Below, in pieces: positions 37,269 through 45,519 of a stretch of DNA of 64,000 bases (positions are counted from its first letter, which is position 1; each line of letters starts with the position of its first letter). Both the position numbers and the translations under genes were made by a program. The notes beneath the pieces are model-generated. The model ran no database searches. It was not told where the DNA came from and saw only the letters and a program-made list of their open reading frames with translations. This stretch comes from Risungbinella massiliensis. GTDB lineage: Bacteria > Bacillota > Bacilli > Thermoactinomycetales > Thermoactinomycetaceae. The stretch covers positions 371,434 through 435,433 of the forward strand of contig NZ_LN812102.1 of assembly GCF_000942395.1 (NCBI RefSeq), written 5' to 3'.

Positions 37269-39113
37269 CTATCTAAGAATATTTCTTACTATTTGATAGA
37301 CAACATAATAACTTACTGTCTTCTTTTTCAATCGATATACCGTGTGGTAAGCAGTTGAATAGAATCTTGCCCCAAGCCAAGATCCTGCTCTATTTACATG
37401 CGATTTCAAAAACTTAGGGACACCAAAACCAAAAAGTAAATTCCAAACGAACGACGACTTAAAATTACTAATAAAGGCAGATTTAGTAAACTTTCTGCCA
37501 TATCTAACATTTTGATAATACATATAGGCCACTGTATATAGAAACGCACCATATGCAGCTCTAAGAACATGTCCTGCAATTATCGCATGTGGGTGATGTC
37601 CATCTCGATCAACTTTCATCACTGGATTGTTATGACCGTAGGCATATTTATTTAAACTTAGCGGCTCATCATCAAACCCATCAAACGTGTCCCGCGTCAC
37701 AAATCTCCCAATCTCCGAGTTATAATATCTACTCTGTAAATAATATAACCCTGTCTCCTGATCATAACGATATCCCGCATACCGATAAGGATTGTCCACT
37801 GTTCCTGTCTCTGCTACCAAGTTGCCAAAAGCATCATAGTCATAGGTAGCTACTTTTACACCACTGGCATCGGTCAAAGCTACTACATCGCCATGTCCAT
37901 TTAACTGGTAGTAATAATACTGACCATTGGTCTTCATGCTCACTGGTTGGTTTTCAGAGTTATAGGTGTATCTTGCGATAACCGTATTGCTAGCATTCGT
38001 CTCAAATACAACGTTTTTGTTTTCATCATAATGGAACGTGATCGTTCCTTTGGCTGGGGTGGTCATCGTCTGACGCATTCCATCTGCCCGATAGGTGTAG
38101 GATGCGATGGTGGCTCCTGCTTTGTCTTTTACAGCAGTGAGACGATTTTCTGCGTCATAGGTGTAGGTGCGATTTCCGTCACTTAGCAAGTTTCCATTGT
38201 CATCATAGCTATAGGTAGTACCGTTGACAGAGGTTAGTTGATCGGCATCGTCATAGGTATAGCTGGTAGTTACTGCGTTGCCATCTGTCGTTACTTTCTT
38301 GGTAAGGCGGTTGCCTACTTCATCATACGTATATTCGTAGATCGTACCATCTGGTCGAGTTTCTTTTAGTAGTTGGTCTAGTTCATCGTATACATAGGTT
38401 GTGGTTCCTGCTGTGCTAATGGCAGAGATGATATTTCCTTTATTATCGTAGTTATACTGTGAGTTGTCTATTGATGTCCCAAATTTATCCGTGGTAATCT
38501 GATGAACTAACTCTCCTGCGTCATTATATTGATACACAGTGGAGGAGCCATCTGCTATACGACGACCTGCTAGCTGATCGGACTCATTGTAGCTAAAGGA
38601 ACCTACGTTGATCGTTGCATCTTCTTTTATATTGGTTAATTGGTTGAGTGAGTTGTAGGAGTTTTGGGTACTTCCGGTTCCTTCTGTCCATGTGTACTTT
38701 CGTTCTAGTACATTGCCGTTTTTGTCGTATGTGTAGTCTGTTTGGTTCCCAGGTACTTGGACGGTTTTGAGTTTGTTATCTGCATCATATTGGTAGCTAG
38801 TCACTCGATTATTGGCTACGTCTGTTTCTTTGGTAATGTTACCGTTTGGATCATACTCAAACGTATAACGATCTGTGCCATTATGAGATACAGAAGTTGG
38901 ACGATTTACAGCGTTGTATCGTTGCTCTACTGTATTTCCATTAGGATAGGTGACCTTAGTCTGGTTCCCATTGAGATCATAGTCAAAGGTAGTAGATTTG
39001 TTATTTGCATCCATTACCTTTTTCACAAGATTATACTCGTTAAAGGCAAAGGTGGTTATTTTACTTTTTGCGTTGGTTACTTTGGTTTTGTTGCCATCGT
39101 TTGGCCCCGCCAC
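37269..39113 (-). CDS. Rhs family 2 core with hydrophobic toxin C-terminus, N-truncated (cassette 1)
   Basis: 614 residues of uninterrupted YD repeats (TYPNGNTVEQRYNAVNRPTS; YTYDAENRLTAVKDKAGATI) ending LYYLQSRYYNSEIGRFVTRD. The ~110-residue end holds IIAGHVLRAAYGAFLYTVAY, YGRKFTKSAFISNFKSSFVW and LLFGFGVPKFLKSHV, then a basic tail. Its plan is similar to cassette 2. The N-terminal signal and early repeats are missing: at ~39110 the frame meets the end of an unrelated plus-strand gene. It is the most upstream cassette of the array. Confidence 0.75.
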   Translation of the reverse strand: MAGPNDGNKTKVTNAKSKITTFAFNEYNLVKKVMDANNKSTTFDYDLNGNQTKVTYPNGNTVEQRYNAVNRPTSVSHNGTDRYTFEYDPNGNITKETDVANNRVTSYQYDADNKLKTVQVPGNQTDYTYDKNGNVLERKYTWTEGTGSTQNSYNSLNQLTNIKEDATINVGSFSYNESDQLAGRRIADGSSTVYQYNDAGELVHQITTDKFGTSIDNSQYNYDNKGNIISAISTAGTTTYVYDELDQLLKETRPDGTIYEYTYDEVGNRLTKKVTTDGNAVTTSYTYDDADQLTSVNGTTYSYDDNGNLLSDGNRTYTYDAENRLTAVKDKAGATIASYTYRADGMRQTMTTPAKGTITFHYDENKNVVFETNASNTVIARYTYNSENQPVSMKTNGQYYYYQLNGHGDVVALTDASGVKVATYDYDAFGNLVAETGTVDNPYRYAGYRYDQETGLYYLQSRYYNSEIGRFVTRDTFDGFDDEPLSLNKYAYGHNNPVMKVDRDGHHPHAIIAGHVLRAAYGAFLYTVAYMYYQNVRYGRKFTKSAFISNFKSSFVWNLLFGFGVPKFLKSHVNRAGSWLGARFYSTAYHTVYRLKKKTVSYYVVYQIVRNILR

Positions 39114-39181
39114 TCACTATCACACAAGAAGAGCTCGACCTAGCTCTTACCAAAGTACGAAAGATTCTAGGTACAAAATAG
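39110..39181 (+). pseudogene. C-terminal tip of a class III aminotransferase (relic)
   Basis: The plus strand reads PLTITQEELDLALTKVRKIL then GTK and stop, which matches the end of pyridoxal-phosphate aminotransferases of the GabT/RocD/ArgD group. Only about 24 codons remain, abutting head-on with the truncated Rhs. It is followed by its own terminator at 39189. Confidence 0.55.
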
Positions 39182-39188
39182 CATAATT

Positions 39189-39235
39189 ATCCCCTCCAAA
39201 AGGCAGTACAGTTCCTTGGAGGGGATCTCTTTTGA
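39189..39235 (+). terminator. Terminator of the lost aminotransferase gene
   Basis: ATCCCCTCCAA / TTGGAGGGGAT stem, then CTCTTTTG on the plus strand. Confidence 0.75.
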
Positions 39236-39297
39236 CAAAATAGAAATACTTATTTATTATATCGACTCGTTTATTTGCCTTTAGGATCGTTGAACCA

Positions 39298-39981
39298 TTA
39301 ATCATTTAACAGTGTTAATTGGGTTGCATCCTCCACAGGCCAATGTTTAGATAAGATATGTTTCGCAAGATTATTTATTTTTTTATAGCTACTGTTTGAA
39401 AGTTCAATTAAAAATTCTTTGGTAATTTGATAAGCAGTATATTTATCAAGCACTTTAACTATTTCTACTTTTATATGAATTGGGCTATAGTTAAAAATTC
39501 TTTTTAGCCAATAAATATCATTTAATTTAGGTTTCTTGGATTTTAATATTATTCGGTCTAAGACATCATCATAATATTCTTGAGTTATCTCTTCAGCTCC
39601 TTGTTCAGCATCCTCTTCATCAAAATGAATTTCATCTACATCATATAAATCAATATTGTCAATCCATTGGAAATAATGTATTAGTTCATGACCTGCCGAG
39701 TTAATATACTCAGATATACAAGTGCTATCACTAATAGAATCGCCAGTAGCTATTTTAATATATGGAGCATCTGATTTCTTATTTGAAGCGAAAAATGTAG
39801 CACTTACATATTCACCTTTTTTCGTTTTTAGTTGTTTTTCAGGTTTTAAGTATAACGAGACTTTTGTAGGAATATGAAAATTTTTGTTTACCCATGATAC
39901 ATAGTCTATGAATGCTGAGTCAATAGTTTTATTTACATTCTTATGTACATACAAATTAATACCCTTCTTTTTCTTTTTCAT
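39298..39981 (-). CDS. Unrecognised HExxH protein with helical C-terminus
   Basis: 227 residues from ATG 39981 (ribosome binding site AAAGGA). The middle has SEYINSAGHELIHYFQWIDN, a zinc HExxH motif, followed by acidic DVDEIHFDEEDAEQGAEEIT, in which a Glu could be the third ligand. The C-terminus (FNYSPIHIKVEIVKVLDKYT ... KKINNLAKHILSKHW) looks like two HEAT-like helices. It may be a small metalloprotease or a displaced effector, as it lies next to the Rhs array in the same direction. No signal peptide. Confidence 0.6.
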   Translation of the reverse strand: MKKKKKGINLYVHKNVNKTIDSAFIDYVSWVNKNFHIPTKVSLYLKPEKQLKTKKGEYVSATFFASNKKSDAPYIKIATGDSISDSTCISEYINSAGHELIHYFQWIDNIDLYDVDEIHFDEEDAEQGAEEITQEYYDDVLDRIILKSKKPKLNDIYWLKRIFNYSPIHIKVEIVKVLDKYTAYQITKEFLIELSNSSYKKINNLAKHILSKHWPVEDATQLTLLND

Positions 39982-40004
39982 TTTGTAATTCCTTTCTAAT
40001 GTTA

Positions 40005-40038
40005 ATTTACCCTAAAGTTTATATACTTTAGGGTAAAT
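40005..40038. terminator. Bidirectional terminator-like palindrome
   Basis: ATTTACCCTAAAGT / ACTTTAGGGTAAAT around ATATA, upstream of the HExxH gene. Probably the end of an older gene since replaced by the IS3 insertion. Confidence 0.6.
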
Positions 40039-40146
40039 TTTGCTCTTCCAACAACTTGAATTACTATCTCTTTTTTTTGTATTTTCTATGACCTTTCCCT
40101 GGTGTGGTATTAGGTCAAGAAAGTAGACAGAAAAAAACGAGTCTTG

Positions 40147-41003
40147 TTATGCAGCAGAGCTGCATTTCTTGAAGTACATACGTTCGTAGTCAATGGGTGA
40201 GAGATACCCAATGGATGAGTGAATTCTTTTACGGTTGTAGAAAAATTCGATGTTTCAAATATATCTTGTTTCGCTTGTTTTCTAGACAGGAAGCGGGAAA
40301 CACCAGTTCTTTCTTCAATTACTGTGAAAGGATTCAATGCACGCATTGTCATAGCAGTTTCCTTTACGACTCATACTTCCTTCCAATCCATACTGTTTCA
40401 GTCTTTTTTGGTATTCATGCGAAGCATATTGACTTCCACGATCAGAATGATGAAGTACTGAGTTTTTTGGCTTCTGTTGTTTGTACGCACGATCTAAAGC
40501 AGTCAAAACAAGCTCTTTAGTCATTCGGTTGTCAGCATGCCAGCCAATAATTTTACGAGAGTAGAGATCCATCACACTTGCAACATACACCCAGCCTTCC
40601 TGAGTAGGAACATAGGTAATATCTGCTACCCATACTTGATTAGGTTTTTCTGTGCTAAACCGCTGGTTTAGCGTATTTTCATGAACAGGTAGGGAATGAC
40701 GAGAATTGGTAGTCGCTTTGTACTTCTTAACTGTACGAGAAACCAGTTCATGCTCTCTCATAATCCTGGCAACTGTCTTTTGAGATACGCAAATCCCTTT
40801 TGTTTTTAGCTGTCGAGTAATTTTAGGGCTACCATACAGCCTTCTGGAATCAAGAAACAGATGGTGGATTTGCTTCACTAACTTTTTTCTGCGCTTCTTC
40901 TGCTCGCTTTCGGGACGGTTCAGCCATTTGTAAAAACCGCTTCTAGAAACTCCCATTACCTGACACATCTTCTGTACACGAAACTCGAAGTGGTGTTCAT
41001 ATA
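40147..41003 (-). pseudogene. IS3-family OrfB transposase (rve), frameshifted near the C-terminus
   Basis: The HTH-like start (MCQVMGVSRSGFYKWLNRPE) and HTH_21 region (SRRLYGSPKITRQLKTKGI) precede the integrase core: VWVADITYVPTQEGWVYVAS (first D), VLHHSDRGSQYASHEYQ (second D), NCYDNACIESFHS (E). After SFHS the frame breaks twice. FPASCLEKQ-like and RIHSSIGYLSPIDYERMYF sequences continue to 40147 in other frames. Confidence 0.85.
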
Positions 41004-41015
41004 TGAACTCAAAAG

Positions 41016-41309
41016 TTAGCCCCGGTCTTTTGCGAAGATGTGCATCGCCTTTTTTAAAATAGCATTTTCCTCTTCTAGGTCACGGATACGTTTTTGTAAG
41101 TCTCGTAAAGCCTTATCTTCAGGCTTCAGATTTCCGCTTCCGCGGAAAGCGTGATCTTTATGCATTTTGTATTGCTCAATCCAGCGATACAAAGTTTGAA
41201 TAGAAACACCTAAATCCTTTGCAGTTTGAGCAACAGGTTTCCCCTGCTCCAATACTAGCTGAACTGTTTGGGTTTTAAACTCCTTGTCATACTTTGACAT
41301 CACGATCAC
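41016..41309 (-). CDS. IS3-family transposase OrfA
   Basis: 97 residues: KEFKTQTVQLVLEQGKPVAQ, then AKDLGVSIQTLYRWIEQYK (HTH), and a C-terminal leucine zipper (LRDLQKRIRDLEEENAILKK). OrfB follows in another frame, as expected for programmed frameshifting in IS3. Confidence 0.9.
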   Translation of the reverse strand: MIVMSKYDKEFKTQTVQLVLEQGKPVAQTAKDLGVSIQTLYRWIEQYKMHKDHAFRGSGNLKPEDKALRDLQKRIRDLEEENAILKKAMHIFAKDRG

Positions 41310-41371
41310 CTCGAATGATTTGGTTTTATTTTGTCATTCTCAGCTCGTCTTGTCTACTTTTTAGTCTATCA

Positions 41372-41780
41372 TCAACATTAGGAGTAAAAGTATCTCTTAT
41401 ACCAAAAAATAACGTTACAAAATATTTCTCAATTCGTATATTATGATTGATATTTAACGGAAATTCAGTTAATAAATTTCTTATAAGTACCACTTTATTT
41501 AAAACTACTTACTCTTCAAATTAATCTTGATTCAGTTGTTTTATAGTTCATTAAGATTCATGAATTAACCTTTAAAAGATAAAAGAAGGTTGCTGAAAAG
41601 CTCCCTCCTGATAGCTTAGAAGATTTGTTATTTAACCTCATATTTAATTTCTATTTTTAGTAAGTAGAAAGTCTTATCTTCCCTTCTTTAAAACAAATGG
41701 AATCTATGGGAATCGTTAGGACACTTAAGCAAACACTTCTGATGACAGATTGTACTAACTATCACTCAAAATTGTTATAA
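41372..41780. other. Intergenic region without recognisable features
   Basis: AT-rich; I see no coding sequence with a good start or similarity, and no clear hairpin terminator. Confidence 0.4.
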
Positions 41781-42233
41781 TCATAAATGTTGAGATAAAC
41801 GAATCATATCCCTACACTGTATGCCGTTCTCCATAATCTCTTCTGGATAGTGTCTAATAAAATAATCTATATCGACACTAGATATTCTAAAACCACATTT
41901 TTGATATAGTGCTAGTTGCCCTATACTTGAGTTCCCTGTACCAACTTCCATTATTTTGTATCCTATTTTCTTCGCTGTTTGAATTGCATCCATTACTAAC
42001 TTTTTTCCGATCCCTTTACCATGGTGCTCTTCTCCAACTGCAATGTTCACCAATTCGACTGTATCAGATTTTGTAGGGAGCAAAACATAGACTCCTATAA
42101 TCTTCCTATCAATTTCCGCTACAAAACACTCTCCTCTATTAATATATTCTTCTACCATTTTTTGAGAAGGATCTGCTAATAACAACAAATCCATTGGTGG
42201 CTTTTCATCTAATTCTAATTTTCTAATATCCAT
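41781..42233 (-). CDS. GNAT-family N-acetyltransferase
   Basis: 150 residues. Motif A is LVNIAVGEEHHGKGIGKKLV (~82-101), then YKIMEVGTGNSSIGQLALYQ and KCGFRISSVDIDYFIRHYPE, a pattern seen in GNATs related to AAC(6')/YhbS-like enzymes. Transfers an acetyl group from acetyl-CoA to an unknown amine. GAGAGGGAA precedes the ATG. Confidence 0.88.
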   Translation of the reverse strand: MDIRKLELDEKPPMDLLLLADPSQKMVEEYINRGECFVAEIDRKIIGVYVLLPTKSDTVELVNIAVGEEHHGKGIGKKLVMDAIQTAKKIGYKIMEVGTGNSSIGQLALYQKCGFRISSVDIDYFIRHYPEEIMENGIQCRDMIRLSQHL

Positions 42234-42411
42234 TTCCCTCTCCCACTAGTAGGACTCACTTCATTAATAACACTAATGAATCTCCATTTTGGATTTTGAT
42301 TATGTAAATCGGAGTCATAAATATAATTCGACTATATAGTTGGAGTTGTCTCGATCCTAAATCTAATCATCATAAGACCAGCTATAAAAAAAGGAAAGAT
42401 TCTCTTTTGAC

Positions 42412-42924
42412 TCATTTCCACTCCTCTTCTAAAATAGCGTAATAATACTCATCCCACCATTCCTTTCCGTATGGGATACATTTTTTGAAATAGCCTTCTC
42501 TTCTCATTCCAATCTTCTCCATAACCCGATATGAAGCAACATTCTCCGGTTGACACGTAGCAATAATCCTATGTAATTTCATTTTTGTAAAACCAAATTC
42601 TAATATAGCTTTTGCAGCTTCTGAAGCGTACCCCTTATTATAATATTTTGGGTTAAACACCCACCCAATCTCATAAGTATGCTCACCAAAATACTTAAAA
42701 AAAGCAATGTGACCAATTACCATTTTTTCATCCTTCAATACCACAGGAAACTTCTCAGCATTTTCACCAATATTGTCATTAACAAATTTCTTGGCATCTT
42801 CTTCAGTAAAAACACCTTCTGGTATATATTTCATAACATTAATATTTGATGTGTATTCATAGACATCTTGCCAATCTTCAAATTCAAATTTACGTATCAC
42901 TAGCCTAGTGGTTTTTATATTCAT
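42412..42924 (-). CDS. RimJ/RimL-type GNAT acetyltransferase
   Basis: 170 residues, full length. TTRLVIRKFEFEDWQDVYEY at the start, GHIAFFKYFGEHTYEIGWVF, then motif A (NPKYYNKGYASEAAKAILEF) and the end HRIIATCQPENVASYRVMEK, all typical of this family. GGAGGAAATTAAATG precedes the gene. Substrate unknown. Confidence 0.9.
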   Translation of the reverse strand: MNIKTTRLVIRKFEFEDWQDVYEYTSNINVMKYIPEGVFTEEDAKKFVNDNIGENAEKFPVVLKDEKMVIGHIAFFKYFGEHTYEIGWVFNPKYYNKGYASEAAKAILEFGFTKMKLHRIIATCQPENVASYRVMEKIGMRREGYFKKCIPYGKEWWDEYYYAILEEEWK

Positions 42925-42960
42925 TTAATTTCCTCCATTCCTAAAATTGAAAGTTCCCCC

Positions 42961-43105
42961 CTATGCTACTTTCTTGTTCACTCTAGTAGATTGTTGATTT
43001 CGAACTGTTTCTAGAAATCTCCGATAGTCTTGCAGATCTCTTGAACTAATTTTTTTAGGATGAAACTCATCATCAATTGTTTCTTGATAACTAGATTATG
43101 CAATG
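42961..43105 (-). pseudogene. Tyrosine recombinase N-terminal (core-binding) fragment
   Basis: The minus strand reads ETIDDEFHPKKISSRDLQDY followed by RRFLETVRNQQSTRVNKKVA and stop. FHPxxIxxRDLQDYRxxL is typical of the SAM-like core-binding domain of phage/ICE integrases. The catalytic domain is absent. Confidence 0.55.
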
Positions 43106-43160
43106 TTTCTTTTCATAAATAAATAGATCAGCTTCCCAACAGGAGCTGATCCGTCTAACT

Positions 43161-43337
43161 CTAATCTTCTATATATAGTTTCTGAGTCTCTACCCAAGCC
43201 AGATAAACGCTACTGGCTAGGTTGCCACCCTCATTGATGACATTAGATTCAATATATTCCTCCATGACTTCTAATACAGCTTTCTCGGAATTTAGAGTGA
43301 TAATCAACTTCATCAATTTGCAAAAATGTAGGTCCAT
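43161..43337 (-). CDS. Small unrecognised protein (58 aa) with a hairpin leader
   Basis: Start ATG 43337 with GGGAGG spaced 8 nt upstream, which supports real translation. The sequence MDLHFCKLMKLIITLNSEKA continues with VLEVMEEYIESNVINEGGNL and AWVETQKLYIED: a soluble, acidic, mixed alpha/beta protein. I do not recognise it. The strong hairpin at 43379-43423 lies in its presumed 5' leader. Confidence 0.55.
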   Translation of the reverse strand: MDLHFCKLMKLIITLNSEKAVLEVMEEYIESNVINEGGNLASSVYLAWVETQKLYIED

Positions 43338-43378
43338 AGTAGGTACCTCCCACGATGTAATGGTTTGGTCAAATGACC

Positions 43379-43423
43379 GGTGTTGCTACCAAATCTGAAC
43401 ATGTCAGCTCTCGTAGCAACACC
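43379..43423 (-). promoter_or_regulatory. Perfect 11-bp stem in the leader of the 58-aa gene
   Basis: GGTGTTGCTAC / GTAGCAACACC with a 23-nt loop, about 40 nt before the ATG. No T run follows on the minus strand. It may be a leader structure or a transposon-end remnant. Confidence 0.45.
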
Positions 43424-43552
43424 AGTCAACCCTACTGAGTTAGACAAATATTATTATACTAATTTATATATGATTAGCAAACAAAACATCATATAATTCA
43501 TAATTATCGAGTTACACTGGATTGAAACGAAAGAAAATCGTTTCTGATTTAA

Positions 43553-43591
43553 AAAAGGCAACTTGTCACCATTTGGGGACAGCTGCCTTTT
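43553..43591. terminator. Bidirectional terminator
   Basis: AAAAGGCAGCTGTC / GTGACAAGTTGCCTTTTTT on the minus strand, with A/T runs on both sides. It follows the 57-codon frame at 43658. Confidence 0.6.
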
Positions 43592-43657
43592 CGTTGTCTT
43601 CAGATAAAGTTGTCCTTAGTGGAAATAGTTAGTTTTATACGAAAATCTATTATCAAA

Positions 43658-43831
43658 TCATAAATTGTCGTTCGCATGATTCATTGGTTTTTGGTCGATA
43701 TAAGCAATTAAGGAGACCCTGTTATCCAGCTCTTTTGCTAATTCTTCTTCTAATTGAGAGATTTTTTCCAGAACTTCTGGATAGCTCTCTAGATTTACGA
43801 TCTCAAAATCCTGTGGTTTGATTGGGACCAA
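43658..43831 (-). CDS. Possible small protein (57 aa)
   Basis: The open frame reads VPIKPQDFEIVNLESYPEVL then EKISQLEEELAKELDNRVSL, coherent and helix-forming, ending before a terminator. The only start is TTG 43831, which abuts AAAAGGAG with no spacing. Either the start has decayed or initiation is unusual. Unrecognised. Confidence 0.35.
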   Translation of the reverse strand: MVPIKPQDFEIVNLESYPEVLEKISQLEEELAKELDNRVSLIAYIDQKPMNHANDNL

Positions 43832-43874
43832 CTCCTTTTATAGAAGTTTTTACCGAACTAAAGTGGATTATGAG

Positions 43875-44115
43875 ATGATTTTTGGTTGCTTCTTTTTTAA
43901 ACTTTTTTTAGAAAGTCTGGGATAAATGACAAAACAGGTGAAATCGAAGCTTGTGTGCGTATTCCTGCATCATGAACTTCTTTTAAGGCTTTTAACCTTA
44001 ATTTAATGCAGGTGCATACATAGCAAATATTTGCTTTATATTTTCTCGATCTGTTTCAATCCTCATGGATACAAGGACTTCACATTTCTCTTTCAATACA
44101 TGGTAGTACGTTAGA
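43875..44115 (-). pseudogene. Radical SAM (SPL/Rv2578c-type) relic
   Basis: The minus strand reads YYHVLKEKCEVLVSMRIETD then KQIFAMYAPALN in one frame, and LKALKEVHDAGIRTQASISP then VLSFIPDF in another. Together they match the middle of DNA-repair-like radical SAM proteins (YAPxxxERLxALKxxHDAGI). The iron-sulfur motif part is absent. Confidence 0.5.
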
Positions 44116-44134
44116 CAAAAAGCTGCTAAAACTA

Positions 44135-45016
44135 TTATTTAAACTTCATTTTATACTCTGCTTGGAATGTTTCTCCTATTTCAAGCTTATTCATTCCAAA
44201 CTTTTCATTCATTTTCCCAGATGTATTATATGTATCGGCGATGCCGTACCACGGCTCAATGCAAACAAATGGCGCCATTGTACCATCGGTATCCATATAT
44301 TTTGACCAAATCCCAACAAACGGAAATTCTTGAAACATTACTTCTACACCATGACTCGATTGATTGGATACCAGTGTTATTGAATCAATATTACTGTAAA
44401 CAAGAGCATCCTTTACAAATAGAGAATCAGTGAGCTGGATCGTTGAAATATCATTTGCAATTCCTTTCTCATGAATAAGAGAATCCTTTAACTCATATTC
44501 CATTACATTCTTATTGATAGCAGGAGTAAAGTGTAAACTATAATCCTCAATCGTTTCATTTTCTAAAAGCGGAACCTTAAATGCAGGATGCGCACCAATG
44601 GAAAAATACATTTCTTCCTTGTTTTCATTCACTATTTCCCACCGGACAATAAGGGAATCCTCTTTCAGCATATAATGAATAAACGCTTTAAATTCATACG
44701 GATACACATTAAGGAATCGTCCAGCAGAATCAACCACAAAAGAAACGTGTGTTGTTGTCTGCTCGTCCAGATCAAATATAATATCACGCAGAAAACCATG
44801 TTGTGACATCTCGTAAGTCTGACCATTAAGTTGATATCTATCTTCCTTTAAACGTCCAACTATCGGAAATAAGACCGGAGAGACGCGTCCCCAGTAAGCG
44901 TTATCCCCTGTCCACATATAATCTAGACCATTTTTCTTATGCTTCACTTTACGTACTTCTGCTCCGTTGCTCACTAACTCTACCTTTAACCAATCATTTT
45001 CAATTACAATCACCAT
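44135..45016 (-). CDS. Aldose 1-epimerase family protein (LacX-like)
   Basis: 293 residues. GLDYMWTGDNAYWGRVSPVL and FPIVGRLKEDRYQLNGQTYE followed by MSQHGFLRD carry the family's substrate-binding His. YFSIGAHPAFKVPL has the catalytic-type His region, and APFVCIEPWYGIAD has the Glu base. Likely a mutarotase or hexose-6-phosphate epimerase-like protein of uncertain sugar. It is a stand-alone gene. Confidence 0.9.
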   Translation of the reverse strand: MVIVIENDWLKVELVSNGAEVRKVKHKKNGLDYMWTGDNAYWGRVSPVLFPIVGRLKEDRYQLNGQTYEMSQHGFLRDIIFDLDEQTTTHVSFVVDSAGRFLNVYPYEFKAFIHYMLKEDSLIVRWEIVNENKEEMYFSIGAHPAFKVPLLENETIEDYSLHFTPAINKNVMEYELKDSLIHEKGIANDISTIQLTDSLFVKDALVYSNIDSITLVSNQSSHGVEVMFQEFPFVGIWSKYMDTDGTMAPFVCIEPWYGIADTYNTSGKMNEKFGMNKLEIGETFQAEYKMKFK

Positions 45017-45044
45017 CTTAATCCCTCATCTCTGGTACGGATTT

Positions 45045-45300
45045 CACATTCTTATTATACGGAAAGGCTCTCCTATGATCCTGCCTATCTTCGCACCTTT
45101 GGGGAGCCATATAGGTAATACTTGACCCATGTCTTTCAACATCGTAAGATCTCTAGTTCTTTCCCTAATTTCCGATAGACTCATTGTTTCACTTCTTCTA
45201 GAAGCTGAATATACTGATCAAACTCTTCTTTTTTCCGAAAAGCATCTGCATAAAAACGAGTCAGATTCTCGATCCACAACACCACGCAATAGGTACTAGA
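45045..45300 (-). pseudogene. Threonyl-tRNA synthetase fragment
   Basis: The minus strand shows LTRFYADAFRKKEEFDQYIQ then LLEEVKQ, matching the ThrRS stretch before DHRKLGKEL. This is followed in other frames by RKLGKELEIL and MGQVLPIWLPKGAK, the segment leading into the catalytic domain. About 80 codons remain, with stops and shifts. Confidence 0.55.
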
Positions 45301-45383
45301 GAGAGACTTTTTCAAGAAGGGATTTTGTAAGAGTAATTACCGTTACAGTAAAAAAGTAAGAGCAGTCGTGCTAAACTCATGGT

Positions 45384-45446
45384 ATCCGCCTCCGTGGGTT
45401 GGTGTTTGGTCGTACTTTCATCATAACCACGAAGGCGGATTTTTCT
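45384..45446 (+). terminator. Strong terminator-like hairpin
   Basis: ATCCGCCTCCGTGGGTT / AACCACGAAGGCGGAT stem then TTTTTCTATTT on the plus strand. No complete plus-strand gene precedes it. Confidence 0.6.
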
Positions 45447-45519
45447 ATTTAATTGTGAAGATAAATGCAACAGGCTCTAGAATTATAAAGCTACTGACTC
45501 GTATACAGTTAAAAACTTA

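Larger units (their letters stand above)
40109..41371 (-). mobile_element. IS3-family insertion sequence
   Basis: Imperfect terminal repeats are seen: left AGGTCAAGAAAGTAGACA, right (reversed) AGACTAAAAAGTAGACA. orfA and orfB are on the minus strand. Length about 1.26 kb, usual for IS3. orfB carries frame damage near its end, so the copy is probably inactive. No clear target duplication. Confidence 0.85.

Noticed and set aside
14500-39100. CRISPR array, suggested by the repetitive look
   Set aside because: The repeats are long, diverged, protein-coding YD/Rhs units, not short identical repeats with unique spacers.
45290-45446. T-box riboswitch upstream of the ThrRS fragment
   Set aside because: No AGGGTGGNACCGCG-type antiterminator sequence or specifier-loop pattern is visible, and the hairpin has its T run on the opposite strand to the fragment.
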